DNA of 64,000 nt from Botryotinia globosa (Eukaryota; Ascomycota; Leotiomycetes; Helotiales; Sclerotiniaceae): positions 496,001 to 560,000 of the forward strand of contig RCSZ01000004.1 of NCBI GenBank assembly GCA_014898425.1. Reading direction: 5' to 3'. The translations under genes were made by a program, and so were the position numbers. This document shows, piece by piece, positions 1 through 12,371 of this stretch (position 1 is its first letter; each line of letters starts with the position of its first letter). The notes below the pieces were generated by a model that was not told the DNA's origin, made no database searches, and saw nothing but the letters and a program-made list of their open reading frames with translations.

Positions 1-268
1 ATTTATAACCTTAGGGAAACTTTCTCACAACTCATCTTTCGACTCAACTTCTAATTCCTCTCAGCCTACATACACGGGTGCTGGGCAATCAATTCAAAGG
101 GAAACAATCTCCCCCAAAATTAAACCTTCATATCCAGATGCATCTGTCTGCTTCTGTGAAGTCATACTACCTTTGGTCTTTCTTGCAAAATCCCTGATGT
201 GGGGCGCAAGGAACACATATCGCACCCCCCACCTCGAAACATAAAGATCCGGCCTGAATAGGCTCATC

Positions 269-3200
269 ATGGATCGCAAGAGAAAGCGTGAGTAATTGCA
301 TATTACTCTACGATATGCAGACACGGAGGCTGACATGAATATTGATTTGAAGGCGAACTGCGCGACTTAAACACTCGCGCTTGGAATGGCGAGAAAGGTT
401 GGTTTGAGATGCGAACAACTCATAAACTATTCTGTCTAACGTTGGATACAGACATTTATGCCGTGAACAAGTCACTAGACTCATCACTCAAGAAGAATAC
501 AGCCTTTATCAAGCGCCTTCGAACCGCAATTTCAGCTGCGACCCTTAGCACCTTCCTACAAGAAATTCGAACCCTCAGCCTACACAAATATCTCTCGGAA
601 ATTATATCAGCTTGCTATGAAGGGCTTTGCAGACTCAAGTCGCCGGGAGAGGTTGAGGCTGGTGTAGAAATTGTTAGCGCATTACATCAGCGTTTTGGGC
701 CAGCAGAATTTACCGAGTTCCTAGGATGGTTGGTAGGAAAAGGTTTGGCTACACCCGAAAAGTCATTATTGAAGAGTCTCGCAGCCGAAGCCCGGGAGAA
801 GGAAGAAAAGGAGCGAATTGTACGACAGAGAGTCCTTTTGAGAGTTGTCACCGAGTTGTGGCTGGTGGGAGTTTTGAGAACGTTGGACGATGTCGCTCGA
901 CCAGATGACGCATCTCACGGCAAGGAATCGCTTTCAGGATCGTCGAACAAGGCACCAGATGCTAAAGCGAAACCAAGCGGAGCTGGAAAGGGGGGCGGTG
1001 CGGAACCCTTTCCTCTCGAAGTTCTCAAGGATCTTCTGGGCCATGATAGGGATCATGCGAACTTGCCCTTGCTGGTAGTCTTTGTAAAGGCATTTGGTTG
1101 GGACATACTCGGTGTCAGAGAAGCTGGATACGAGGGCAGAAAAACTGTCGAGGAAGACGGGACCACGAATGCGACTCTTGATGTCACCGCAGGTGAAGGT
1201 GAGAATGAGGATGGCGACGAAAACGATTCGGTGGAAGTGACGTCACCCTTAGTGGACTCCACCGAAGATGCCCCTCTTGCTTCACCTGAACTTCAGGAGC
1301 GTTTCCGCAACATTCTTAATCGCTATTTTGAAGATGTCAAGGCACACATCATTCGCGATCAGAAGGCTATTGCTAAACAGGCCCGCAAAGACTCGGAAGC
1401 ATATGTCAAATCTGGCCAATTATTTGAGGACCGCCAGGCAAATTACGAGAAGGCTCTTAAAGCGCAAGAACGACTTGTATCGAACGCTCAAGTCCTCGCA
1501 GAATCCATTGGCGCAGAAATGCCAGATCTCAAAGACTCAGATGATTCTTCGGCATTGGGCAACGGAGGCGTTGGGCTTGTGAAGGCGGGCGATTATCTGA
1601 GAGGGGAAGGTGAGGGCGCAGGTATCTGGGAGGACGAAGATGAGCGGAGATTCTACGAAAATCTGGTAGATCTTAAAGGAAAGGTCCCGGGTATGCTTCT
1701 CGAAGATGGTAAAAAGAAGAAAACAGATACGGACGAGCAAGTGGGCAAAAAGGTCGACACTTCCGAGACGATTCCCGCAGAGACCACTGCGCCCACAGCG
1801 AAGACCGCAGATGATGATCAATCCACAGCCATTGCCAACAAAACCATTGGTGCCCAGGTCGATGCATTACTTGCTAGGCTTCCTGATCTTACAAACAAAG
1901 ACTTGATTGACGAGGCTGCTATTGATTTCTGTTTCTTGAACTCCAAAGCTTCTCGCAATCGTTTGATCAAAGCTGTGCAAGAGGTTCCTAAGGGTCGCAG
2001 TGATCTTCTGCCGTCATACTCAAGACTGGTAGCAACACTGGGAAAGTACATGCCTGACATTACAAAAGGCTTGGTTGACCACCTTGATCAAGAATTCCGT
2101 AGCCTTCAACGTCGCAAGGAAAAAGAATTCTTAGGCCAGGCCCGACTAGGAAATATCCGCTACTTAGCTGAGCTGACCAAATTCGGCGTCGTTCCTGAGC
2201 ATGTTATATTCCATTGCCTGAAAGTCAGTCTTGACGACTTCTCACGGATGAATATCGAGATCATATGTAACTTGCTAGAAAACTGTGGTCGATACTTACT
2301 TCGCAATCCAGAAATGTCCCCTCGAATGACATCCTTCTTGGAAACACTCAAACGCAAGAAGTCGGTCCAACATATTGGCCAACAGGAGCGGATGCTGATC
2401 GAAAATGCCGTTTACTACGTAGACCCACCCCTACGACCAACAATCCAGCAAAAGGAGAGAACTCCAATTGACTTGTTCATTCGCAAGCTTGTCTATTCTG
2501 ATATGACTACACGGAATTATGCTAGAATTATCAGGTCAATTCGAAGACTTCACTGGGAAGAATCAGAGGTATGGACTATTTTCAAACTTTAGAGGGGATT
2601 TGCTAACATTAAATCAAAGGTCGTCACTATTCTCGAAAAAGTCCTTTCAAAACCTGGCAAAGTGAAGTATGGTAACATTTATCTTTTGGCAATTGTTACA
2701 AGTGCTCTATTCCGTTATCACCAAGGTTTTGTAGTCACAGTCATTGACAATGTATTGGAATACATTATTGTTGGTTTGGAGCAAAATGATTTCAAATTCA
2801 ATCAACGTCGGATTGCAGAAGCCAAGTACCTTGGAGAACTGTACAATTTTCGAATGGTGGATCATCCTGTAATATTTGACACAATGTACCGTATTTTGAC
2901 GTTTGGTCATGGTAAGTTAAAACTGCAATAATGTAAAAATTTGCAGCATGCTAATATGATTAGGTGGACCGCCTGTCCCTGGTCGCATCAATCCTTTCGA
3001 TATGTCTGATGACTTTTTCAGGATTCGTCTTGTAGCAATTTTGTTAGAAAGTTGCGGAGTTTTCTTTAGTCGTGGTGCGGCGGGAAAGAAACTTGATTAC
3101 TTCTTGTCATTTTTCCAAGTATGTTATATTACAATCCCATTATTGCTGCCATGCTAACCTGTATAGTACTACATTTATACGAAAGACCCTCTACCCATGG

Positions 3201-4379
3201 ACATTGAATTCATCGTCAGTGATGTTTACGCGGCCACAAGACCTCAGTGGAAGCTTGCTTCAAACATAGAAGAAGCTAGTCGTGCATTCCAATTGGCCAT
3301 GGCCCAGGATCAAAAGACTGCTGGCATCGAGAAGGTTGCTGAACCAGAGGAGCCTGACAGTGAGGCATCATCAGATGAAGGAGACGCAGGCATTCCGGAA
3401 GGAGATGGCGACGATGTCTCCCTCGATTCAGAAGAAGAAACAGAAATTGATGCTAATACCGACAATTTAACATCACCAACAGGAAACGAATCAGAAGAAG
3501 AGAACTTCAAAGTCACTCGCCAGGAAGAAGAAATCGATCCCGAAGATGAAGCCGACTTCGAGCGTGAGTATGCTAAAATGATGGCTGAGAGTCTAGATTC
3601 CAGGAAATTTGAACGAAAAGCGACCTTCGATGTTCCACTTCCCATGAGACGCAAAGACCGTGAAGGTGCAAACCCAAGCGAATTTCCCAAAGAGACTAGC
3701 TCAGAAAATGGTCCATCCAGTGGTACAATGGCATTCTCACTCTTGACAAAGCGTGGTAATCGACAACAGGTCAGAATTCACCTCCACGCGATATTGCAAT
3801 TGTCACTAACTATTTACTTACTAGACTCGAACGGTAGCCCTCCCTTCAGACTCAAATTTTGCAATCGCTATGAAATCACAACAAGCTGCCGAGCGCGAGG
3901 AGCAACAACGCATCAAGAATCTAGTTCTGAATTATGATCTGAACGATGGCGAAGAACAAGATGGTGACTCTGCACTGCAACCCTTACTCCCTAATCCCAA
4001 TATTCACACTTTCACTTCAGGTTTCGATAAAAATGCCTCTACAACGTTCTCCAGATCTGATAAATCTGGTAGTAACCGTAGTGGACAGAGGTCAAGAAAA
4101 CTACAGCTTAGTGATGTTGATTGGTATGGTCCCCCAAAAGAGTCTTCTCAGATTCAAACTCCAGGAAATGCCCTAAAAGAAGAGAATCGTAAATCCCGGA
4201 ACATTCCTGAGTTGGACGTTGAGATAAGTTCAGCATCTACGCGAAAAGTTTCCAAGTCATACCCAAACCTCACTGTTGAAAGTAGCCCAAAAGATAAAGG
4301 TTCCCCCACAAAGAAAGAGGATCTGCCAATGAGAGATACGCCTGGAAGTATTTCCAAGAAGTTCCATCCGAGATCATAA
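269..4379 (+). CDS. NMD2: UPF2/NMD2, nonsense-mediated mRNA decay factor
   Basis: UPF2 is the cytoplasmic scaffold that links UPF3 on the exon junction or mRNP to the helicase UPF1 in nonsense-mediated decay. I read six exons: 269-287, 353-2568, 2620-2911, 2964-3118, 3167-3769 and 3825-4379, all phase-consistent, giving about 1279 residues. The tiny first exon (start ATGGATCGCAAG, donor GTGAGT at 288) splices to restore MDRKRKRELRDLNTRAWNGE, the usual UPF2 N terminus, so the later in-frame ATG at 409 is internal. Three helical MIF4G-type segments follow, the second around residues 505-700. A strongly acidic stretch (encoded near 3340-3560) and a C-terminal region ending in an RIKNLVLNYDL-like helix match the UPF1-binding end of the family. 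Length is in the normal range for fungal UPF2. It converges on the Hsp110 gene. Identity is recognised from the sequence; exon edges are inferred. Confidence 0.9.
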
Positions 4380-5527
4380 TCTGGCTTTCATTTCGGCAAT
4401 TTGGTATTCTACTTTGAACAGAGGACCACTCAAAAACATTGCTTTCATTTCTTCTTGCCAACATTACTAAAACAACAAGGATAGACGAGTGCTGACATAT
4501 TCCCCTTCATCCGGGGATCGCTTAATAGGACATGATAAACATTGGTGTTATCATATTCGCATTTCAAACCCGAACTTTGACTTGAGGATTGAGTACGCGA
4601 ACATATAAGTATACACTTCTTCTCTGCCCACTCGATATGAAGGTCACCGCAGTCTGTGGATGCCTCTTCTTCGGGTGTTCATTCATTAGGGGTATGATTC
4701 AACGTGGCCCATTGTCGACCGAGACTCGATGTGTGCACAGCAAATAACCAATTCCGATAATGGATGATGAGTTGACGATTGTCAAGGTGCTAGCTAACCC
4801 CAAAGAAGCGGCAAACGTAGCGGAGATGAAGAATGCAGATGTGGCACTTTTGAGGATCCGAGAGATGAAGTTTATAATTCACTCTGGTGACCAGGATGGA
4901 TGGGTGCGGAGTTGATGGATGGCACATGAGATGTGAGGTACTTAGATAGTTGATGCGGAAGAATCGTACCGTGATGAAGATTAGAGGATTTGGTGGCCAA
5001 TCTCATTTTTGTTCATCCACTCTTTTTTGCACTTGCTTACCTTATCTTCCCTACCTTCTCTGTTGTCATTGACTGTTTTAAATTCTTTACATTCTTTACG
5101 TGCATGCATATGTTTGTCTCGTCCTCACTCTCTCGATCCCTACTCTTCTTCAACTTGACTTGAACTTGAACTTGACTTGACTTCCCTCCCTACAGCCTTG
5201 GGATTTAAAACTTGGAGCAGCGTATAATAAGTAGACATCAACCTGTTGATATAACAAAATATAAAAATCTATTAACAATCTAATAAACATACATTCTCAT
5301 TTACTAACCCTTCCGTTCTCTAATAAGTCCAGACTCCCATATCGTTAAGCAACACATCATATTATACTACGTCACTCCACTCCATTCAAACTCCATTTAT
5401 CGTATTCATAACATCCATTCATTCTATAAGATCATTCGTAGCTTCGCAGTTGTACCACAACGTACGTCATGCCTATTCTATTTATTGCCACCCAACTCCC
5501 TCGCCTTTCACATCATATACTTTCAGT
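4380..5527. other. Intergenic, convergent 3' flanks of UPF2 and Hsp110
   Basis: About 1.1 kb between two gene ends facing each other. No convincing reading frame is present. It contains a pyrimidine-rich stretch and a short run of imperfect CTTGAACTTGA-type repeats near 5150-5180. 3' UTRs and polyadenylation sites of both genes are expected here, but I cannot place them. Confidence 0.6.
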
Positions 5528-8026
5528 TTACTTCTCTTCAACCTCTGGCTCAACCTTTTCAACATCTGTCATGGCTTCATCACCGTTTCCTCCACTCTCT
5601 GCTGCCTCCATGGCCATTGCAGCTTGTTTAGCAGCTTCGGCCATATCCCTCTTCCTCTGTAACTCAGCCTCTTCTTGTTTCCTGACTTCCTCACGCTCAG
5701 CTTCGACCTTGTCAAAGTAGCGTTGAGCGATTGGTCCCGCTACCATGCGGATATCATCCATCTTTGATACGTAGACAGCCTTGGATGCGTCTTCACCTTC
5801 ATCGTAGAGCCAGTCCTATTTCGTAGTTAGTATGACTAATTCCACGTATAAGCAAATTAAGAAAACTAACCTCGCTAGCCTCAAGCTTGGCCTTCAACTT
5901 CTCCTTCTCCTCATCACTTGCAAACTCGGCATATTGATCGTCGATCTTGCTTCTCATTTCGTAAATGTAAGTCTCGAGCTCGTTCTTCTTCTCTTCGGTA
6001 TCGGCGACCAATTTGTCTTCCATGTTCATGGTGTTTTCTTGTTCAGAAGCAGTGGCAATGGCGGCGGTGTCGAGGGAAGCGGTTCCAGAAACGATTGGAA
6101 GATCACCCTTGCGGACTTGCTTCTTGACCTTTCTGGTCTTTGGTTTATCATCGGTGTCCATAGCCTTGGTGGTGTGCGTTAGTTTATCATGTCCCTGTAA
6201 ACGGGGACGCTTTGCGATACGCTCGTCTTCGGAATAGGGTTGAATCTCATCAGAAATTTGGTTACTCACATCATCCTTCTTCTCACCATCCTTCTCTGGA
6301 ATTGGCTCCTCAACCTCCATATCCTCAACGTAGTAACCTTGCTCAACGTTCAAGATACCGTGTAAATTGAGACGTGCCTTCAACTTACAGATCATGAAGT
6401 CATCCTTTGAGTCGGCCTTGACGTTCTTCACGGTAAATCTTCCGATCCATGGGTTCATTGTGCCGGGGAGTAATTCTGGCTTGGCATATTTGGCCTCCAA
6501 GTTAAATGGTTCCTTTCTGTAGAAAGTAAGAATCTTGGTTGAAGGCATAATTCCACCTCTGTTGAAAACGGTGAGGCTGGTATCTTCATCCGGAATATCT
6601 GGTGATTTTTCCCATGTGAATTCGATTGGGTAGTTAACAATATCGTGAATGGCGAAGTCGCGGACACGGAAAACTGGGGAAAGAATGGCGCAGCTGAAGG
6701 CACATCCTCTCGCGATAGCCTCATCTTGGTTGAGGGTGAAGGAAAGGTTCTTTCCGAAGAATTGTTGGATGCGCTCCTTGAGAGCTGGGACACGTGTGCA
6801 ACCACCAACAAGTTCGATAATGTCGATATCCTCAGCCTTCAATCCGGCATCGGCCAAAGCTTGCTCCAAAGGAACATGGGCCCGGCTAAGAAGTGGCTCA
6901 ACAAGTGCCTCGAGTTCCTCACGCTTCAACATGGCGCTAACATCAACGTCGTTCATCAAAGATTCAATGTTGAGAGGAGCCATGGCGTTGGCGGACAAGA
7001 TCTTCTTCAACTTCTCGGCACCAGCGGCAACACGGACCATAGCCTTAGGGTTGGTCTTGATATCGATCTTGTACTTCTCCTTGAACTCTGCGGCGAAATG
7101 CTCAACCAAAGCCTTGTCGAAGTCTCGTCCACCGAAATGTCTATCGTAAGCAGTTGACTTGACGGTGAGTTCACCCTTTCTGAATTCCACAATCGAGGCG
7201 GTATAGTTGGAGTGACCAATGTCGATGAAAGCCACGCGACGAGGCTTCTCCTCTGGACTTGGGAGATCCAATTTGGTAATACCCCAGCCCAATGCAGCGG
7301 CGGTGGTATCGTTCATTAAACGGAGGAGCTTGACACCGGCAATCTCAGCAGCATCCATCAAACTTCTACGTTGAACATCGGTGAACCATGCTGGTACACT
7401 CATGACCATATCTGATACTGGAAGCTTCAACTCGACAGAAGCTGTTTGCTTGATCTTACTCAGGTACATGGCCACGAGTTGAGTGGCAGTGTATCTTTCC
7501 TTCTTGCCCAAATACGTGACTTCCGCACCGACTTGACCGTTGAGGTCGACGAGAGGAGCCGAGACATAATCTTGTTCTAAAGCGACATCTGGGTCCTTTA
7601 ACGATCTACCTGCCAATCTCTTGAGGGATCCAACAGTGTTCTTAAGGTTGGAGATTTCTTGCGTCTTCGCTGGCTCACCGAGGTATCTGGCTTTGGGTCC
7701 GAATCCGACAAGGGAACTGGATAGCAGAGATGTTAGAAGTGATTCAAATGAAGTGGGAATCAAGAGAACTTACGGAGTGGCACGATTCGAAACTTCGTTT
7801 GTGATCTGCGCAAAAAATAGTTAGCATAGACTACCCCCACCAAAGGGAAAACCCATCCCCGAGAGTGAAAATACATACAACATCGACACCACGGTTTCTT
7901 GCGACGGCGATGACTGTGTTAAGAGTACCGAAATCTACACCGACGACTACAACACCATGATCGTTAGTATCAAAGTCCCGATCCAAGAGCAGAACTGGGT
8001 AAAAGTAGTGATCACCTACCAGACAT
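5528..8026 (-). CDS. Hsp110/SSE1-family chaperone (HSP88-like)
   Basis: Cytosolic Hsp110 proteins act as nucleotide-exchange factors for Hsp70 and hold unfolded clients. Exons read on the minus strand are 8026-8020, 7946-7879, 7805-7774, 7716-5871 and 5815-5528, with short introns. The first exon is only 7 nt (ATGTCTG); joining gives MSVVGVDFGTLNTVIAVARN, the diagnostic Hsp110 variant of the Hsp70 phosphate-1 loop. An ATPase domain fills roughly residues 1-385 (the VGGCTRVPA motif is visible). It is followed by the substrate-binding sheet, an acidic linker and an alpha-helical C-terminal part. Unspliced across 6269-6165 the protein is 746 residues; removing that in-frame intron gives 711, closer to the Neurospora HSP88 and yeast Sse1 size class. 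A heat-shock-element array lies about 420 bp upstream, fitting stress induction. Family assignment is firm; the internal intron is inferred. Confidence 0.93.
6165..6269 (-). other. Probable 105-nt in-frame intron (or retained exon) in Hsp110 gene
   Basis: Within the long coding exon, a GTGAGT donor directly follows codon GAT (6270-6272). A CTAAC branch-like motif and a CAAG acceptor end at 6165. The segment is exactly 35 codons and has no stop, so both spliced and unspliced mRNAs stay in frame. Removing it joins an acidic KKDD stretch directly to AMDTDD-KTRKVKKQVRKGDLP, the arrangement I expect in related fungal proteins. The segment itself is rich in S, Q, E and charged residues. Confidence 0.6.
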
Positions 8027-8372
8027 ATTGAGTTTGAGTTGTTGTCTTTGCGCTTCAAAGTAAATGGGGGTATGTCAAGGTAAGAAGAAGAAGAGTCTTC
8101 TGCAGATAAGGGAAGAAAGGATATCTAAAGAAAAATTGGGAATCCTTTTTGAAAAGTCTAAAAAGAAAAAGATGAAACTTTTTTGGAGGAGGGGAATGTG
8201 GGAAAGTTGTTCTTGTTGATAGTCAAATCCTCAAGTTGGGGGGGTTTTTTTTTGGGTTTTGGACAAAGTACGAAATAGAAGGGATTCTCAGAAATTTCAA
8301 TTTTTTCAGTCTAATCTGGCGAAGGCGCGGTCCCGTTGTCTACACGCACCACACACACCACACTACACTACA

Positions 8373-8396
8373 CTAATAATAATAATAATAATAATA
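8373..8396. repeat. (TAA)n/(AAT)n microsatellite
   Basis: A run of AAT trinucleotides preceded by CA/CACTA-rich sequence (8345-8372) in the Hsp110 upstream region. It is a simple repeat with no coding potential. Confidence 0.8.
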
Positions 8397-8444
8397 CTTT
8401 TATTACACTACAAGCGCTTTCAGCTTAACGAAGAACCTTCCTTG

Positions 8445-8477
8445 GAAACTTCAAGAAACTTCTCGATCTTTCTCGAC
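8445..8477 (-). promoter_or_regulatory. Heat-shock element array upstream of Hsp110
   Basis: Seven consecutive 5-bp modules alternate nGAAn and nTTCn: GAA at 8445, TTC at 8450, GAA at 8455, TTC at 8460, GAT at 8465 (one mismatch), TTC at 8470 and GAC at 8475 (one mismatch). An extra GAA-cc-TTC pair lies just outside at 8433-8440, out of phase by two bases. This is the binding pattern of trimeric HSF1. It sits about 420 bp upstream of the Hsp110 start codon. Confidence 0.8.
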
Positions 8478-8519
8478 CAATTCACTTTATTACATCAGGG
8501 AATTTGCCATATACAGCTA

Positions 8520-8773
8520 GATATTTATATATATATAAATAAACATAAATATATATATATAAATAAACATAAACATATATATATATAAATAAACATAAAC
8601 ATATATATATATATATATAAACATAAATATATATCATAAATAAACAAAAATATATAGAAATAAACATAAATATATATAAATAAACATAATTACATATTAT
8701 ATAAATAAACATAAACATAAATATATTATATATATAAACATAAATAAACATAAACATAAATAAACATAAATAT
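8520..8773. repeat. AT-rich satellite of (TA)n and AAATAAACAT-type units
   Basis: About 250 bp made only of alternating TA runs and AAATAAACATA words. The reading frame on the minus strand across it is an artefact of the repeat. It lies between the heat-shock element and the chitin synthase 3' end. Confidence 0.9.
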
Positions 8774-9844
8774 CCACAACAATAACAAGATTACTACGAT
8801 AGGTAGGTACCCAGGTATACATAAGCTTTCAGCTTCTCCCACTTTCTCCCATCTTCATTCACCCCTCTTCATCACGTGATATCATCCGACAATTGATAAA
8901 GCAGACGATAAGTTATCTCAATATTCAGTCCCTACCTAGGTAACCTAGGTATCTAGGGTAGCTGGAGCCCTTAGGGTAGGTACCCAAGGGGAAGAAAATG
9001 GGTGAGCCACCAAAGCACGTGGATACCTAACCTTGGAAACCCTCCAGGGCTGGCAGCTCCAGCTGGAGGAGTAGGAGCCACTTTGAGCCACTTTGTTGGT
9101 AACCCGGGCCTTGAAAAGTGACGTCTGTTTGGTGGGCCGGGGAGGGAAAATTCTTGTGTTGGCAAATTGGGATCATCAAAGAGCCCAAAGAGAATCAGAA
9201 ACCACATCTCAAGGAGTTTCGCCCTATTCTTTGTCACAAAAATATGATATGTTGGGTATCAAGTTTCAATTTAGACCATTATAGGCATTGGCATTAATAA
9301 AACCTACCATGTATTCATATGTCTAGTCACAATAAAGGTGATGATTTCTTGGAATCCACATCCTGTACTTCGTATACATAAGGCTATTTGTCAAACAAAT
9401 CTCCAAATTTAGGCCTTGGATTCAAAACCGTAGACATGACAGCAAACTTGTTTACTGTATTCGAATGATTCTACTGTAACTCTCTCTTCAGTTTCCTTTC
9501 ATTAATTACAACTCCTGCCAAAAGTCATGCTTTCTCTGGCCTCTATGGTGCAAAATTCCTCCACATGCCTCTCGCTATGCTCGTAGTCTGGTATGGTTGT
9601 TTGTACGCCGCGCTATGCCCATCTCAATATGGTGTATAAAAAACCATCAAAATGCAAGATGCAATATGCAGATGCCATGTTATATGAATGCCCTTCGTAA
9701 CGCCCAAGAAATTCACCCCCCTGTGCTTGCTCCGTAGAACTTTTCAGCCAATGAACAACCTTCTTCGAGGCTCTTGGGGCCCAATCCGATTGACCCCATT
9801 TTCCTTCCAGAATGTCAAAACCCCATCTTCACCTGAGACTCCTC
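8774..9844. other. Intergenic, Hsp110 5' side to chitin synthase 3' end
   Basis: No gene seen. It holds the palindrome TACCTAGGTA at 8933-8942, a one-mismatch copy at 8942-8951, and a GC-richer patch (8960-9130) with short direct repeats such as GAGCCACTTT. Confidence 0.55.
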
Positions 9845-12371
9845 TCAACGTTTTGGTTTCGGTTCGGGAGAGTTTGAGCCGTCAGAATGTTGATCTCTAT
9901 CCGATCGTTGATCCTCCATCTCAATTGGGTCATCCCTCGAATTGGAACGAATCAAAGACAGACGACCCAGAGGACTTCGTCCATTTCGGTACGAGGATGC
10001 TTGAGGAACTGTCAAAGAATTTGATGTCGTTCCATCCAGGGACGCAAGAGATTCCACTGAATCGTGAAATTTACCCTTGGCCTCTGGCCCGTCAGGAATT
10101 TCATAAACGTATCCCTAAGTATATGTTTAGCACTGTTCAATTTGCACAGAACTTTTGTTGCTTACCTGGTTGTAGTATGCTCCAGCTGGTGCCTTTTGAT
10201 TGGCTTGAGCAATCTCATACTTCTTTCTATCCTCTTCTCCCATAATACTCTCCACTCTTCTTGGCATGTACACTGAGTTTGTGCCGGTAAACCCTGAAAC
10301 ATAACTATCGATAGACTCTCTAGACCCCGTAGGGTTTTGCCCAGGAGGCGCAACGCGTCCAACAGCAACGCTAGTAAGAGAGTCATTGACATGTTGATAC
10401 CATCCGCCTGGGAGTCTCTCCGCAGCTGCGAAACGACCTTCGAGACGAGTTGGGGGCAATAAAGGAAGCGTTGGGCGGCGAACGATTTGGTTGTTTCGAG
10501 CTTCGGCAGCGGGTTTGAATGTTTCTGGAATAACATTGAGATCATCTCCAGCCTGCTCTGCTGCTTCGATAACTTGCTGTGGACTTGTGGTCGAATCGGC
10601 AGCTCCAGCATCTGCTCGAGGTCCACCCCAAGTTCGTTGTCCACAGGTGAAGATGCCATAAACCATGTAATACCAATTAAAAAAAGGATTAATGATGAAC
10701 ATCAATGGGTAGAGCCAGATCTTGAAACGGCGGAGTTTAGCACCAAAGTAGATCATCATCAGCCAGTTAAGGCCGAGTGAGATACCAATAAACCCAACTG
10801 GAAGATCTTGAACTTTCTTGGTAGTTGTGATAATCGAAAGTACCATAATGAAGAATAGTAGAGCTGTTGTTCGGATCGTGTTCTGCATAAATCGCACGAC
10901 GGCCAAGATTGGATATCGCTTCCAGATTCTGATGTCAGTCAACATACAAACTTCATTGGTGATAAATCCCAAGAACCAACGACGACGCTGCTTAATCAGA
11001 GATTGGTAAGTTTGAACAGCTTCAGTCTTGCAGAAAGCAGAGGTACACATTTGAATCTGAAATCTCTTCTTTGCTCCAATCATGAAAAGATGGGTGAGCC
11101 ATCGATCCTCTCCCAGATGACATTTACCATAATCGAAAAGATCATCGCATTGCTCAGCCTTGTCAGCAAAGTAGTACTTGGCCATACGGCGAAAAGCAGA
11201 AAACCGTAGCATTGTTAAAGCTCCTGGCAAGCACGTGACGGAACCACAACCAGACTCGACTGTTCGCTCAAAGAGTTGGCCGTGAATATATTCCATATCC
11301 TGGAGCAGAGTAATGAGACTGTGTTTCTTTGTAGTCGAGGTAATAACTCCTGTCATTGCCAGCATATCTCTGGTGTTCCCCGGGCTCAACTCCATATCGT
11401 ACATGAAGTTCTGGAGACAAACACGATCCAAAATACAGTCGGAGTCGATGAAAAGAATGAACAGGTTGTCATTGCGCTTCAGATATTCGGTATAAACTTT
11501 GTCGATCAACTTGAATGTGGCCTTCTGGCAGTGACGCTTTCCACCGTGTGGAAATCGGGAGACTGTAATTCGGGCAGTTCGGTAGGTCACGTCGATACTC
11601 TTTGGGTAGGAATCTAGGGACAACGGAACTCCTAGTGCTTCAATCGTCTTGAGGTACAATTCATCCTCTTGATCGCCATCGAAGGAAAGAAAGACGTGGA
11701 TGCAAGAAGGAGGGTAGTCACAATCCACAATTGAATCGATAGCCGTCACCAAAATATCTGGTTCTTCCTTGTAACATGGCATGACAATGACAACCTTTGG
11801 CGCCGAGTGCTCATCTAACACTTGCTTTATACGTTTCTTTCGTCCCAAGGAATTTGTTACAATTTGATATACGCAAAAGAGCCATGGAATGGTGAGAAGA
11901 GCTGCGAACGACCAGAATCCGAACCATTGAAGGAAGGTAACCATTTCCTTTGGGAAATATTGAGTGACTCCTTCTGGTAAAGGAAGCGTGACAACCATAA
12001 TGGGCAGATAAATCGCTCTGTAGAAGATCCCGATTAGCAAAGCCTACACATGTATTCTTGAATAGACTTCATACCTCAAGAGGAAGAAGACAATCGCCAC
12101 TATTATTGACAAAACCCGGACGGACCAGTGCTCAGCCTTCTGGAAAACCTTGAACAGACAATACATGAACGCTGCCAGCCAGAGGAACCACTCGAGGAAT
12201 GCGGCAAGCATTACTGAACCCACTATGGAGGTATAGACGATCTGGAACCAAAATTGTCAGTGAACTACTCCTCACAGCTGCATCGCGAAAGAAGGCGAAG
12301 ACGTGAGTCTGAATAGGGAACAAGCTACTCACATCTCTCACCGGCCATGGAGAAGTATCGTATTGAACCAT
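9845..12371 (-). CDS. Chitin synthase, class VI/VII type (division III)
   Basis: A membrane glycosyltransferase (GT2) that polymerises UDP-GlcNAc into chitin. Exons are 12371-12333, 12241-12075, 12017-10166 and 10114-9845, giving 775 residues in phase. Exon 2 supplies an N-terminal transmembrane region. Exon 3 carries the catalytic core: PCYKEEPD, DSD near residue 260, CLPGA near 331, GEDRWLT near 371, and the hallmark QRRRW at about 412-416, followed by several membrane spans. The last intron (donor GTAAGC at 10165) adds a 90-residue polar C-terminal tail; unspliced, the frame would stop at 10127. I rejected a 31-nt intron at 12074-12044 as too short and out of phase; the 57-nt intron to 12018 restores the frame. 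The compact form without a myosin motor or cytochrome-b5 domain points to class VI or VII. The choice between them is inference. Confidence 0.88.

Noticed and set aside
409..411. ATG at 409 as the UPF2 start
   Set aside because: Upstream sequence splices to give the conserved RELR-LN-RAWNGE N terminus, so 409 is an internal Met (residue 26).
6645..7157. Plus-strand frames of 166-170 residues opposite the Hsp110 gene
   Set aside because: Antisense shadows of a highly expressed-type coding region; the sense strand encodes an unmistakable chaperone.
8482..8757. 91-residue minus-strand frame rich in Y, I, F and V
   Set aside because: Generated entirely by the AT-rich satellite; no coding signal.
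10127..10164. Chitin synthase stop codon just after the QVSNKSS sequence
   Set aside because: It lies in an intron with a GTAAGC donor and a TTAG acceptor; splicing adds a 90-residue in-phase tail with protein-like composition.
12044..12074. 31-nt GT-AG intron in the chitin synthase 5' region
   Set aside because: Too short for a fungal intron and leaves the next exon out of frame; the 57-nt version ending at 12018 restores the frame and has a GCTAATC branch motif.
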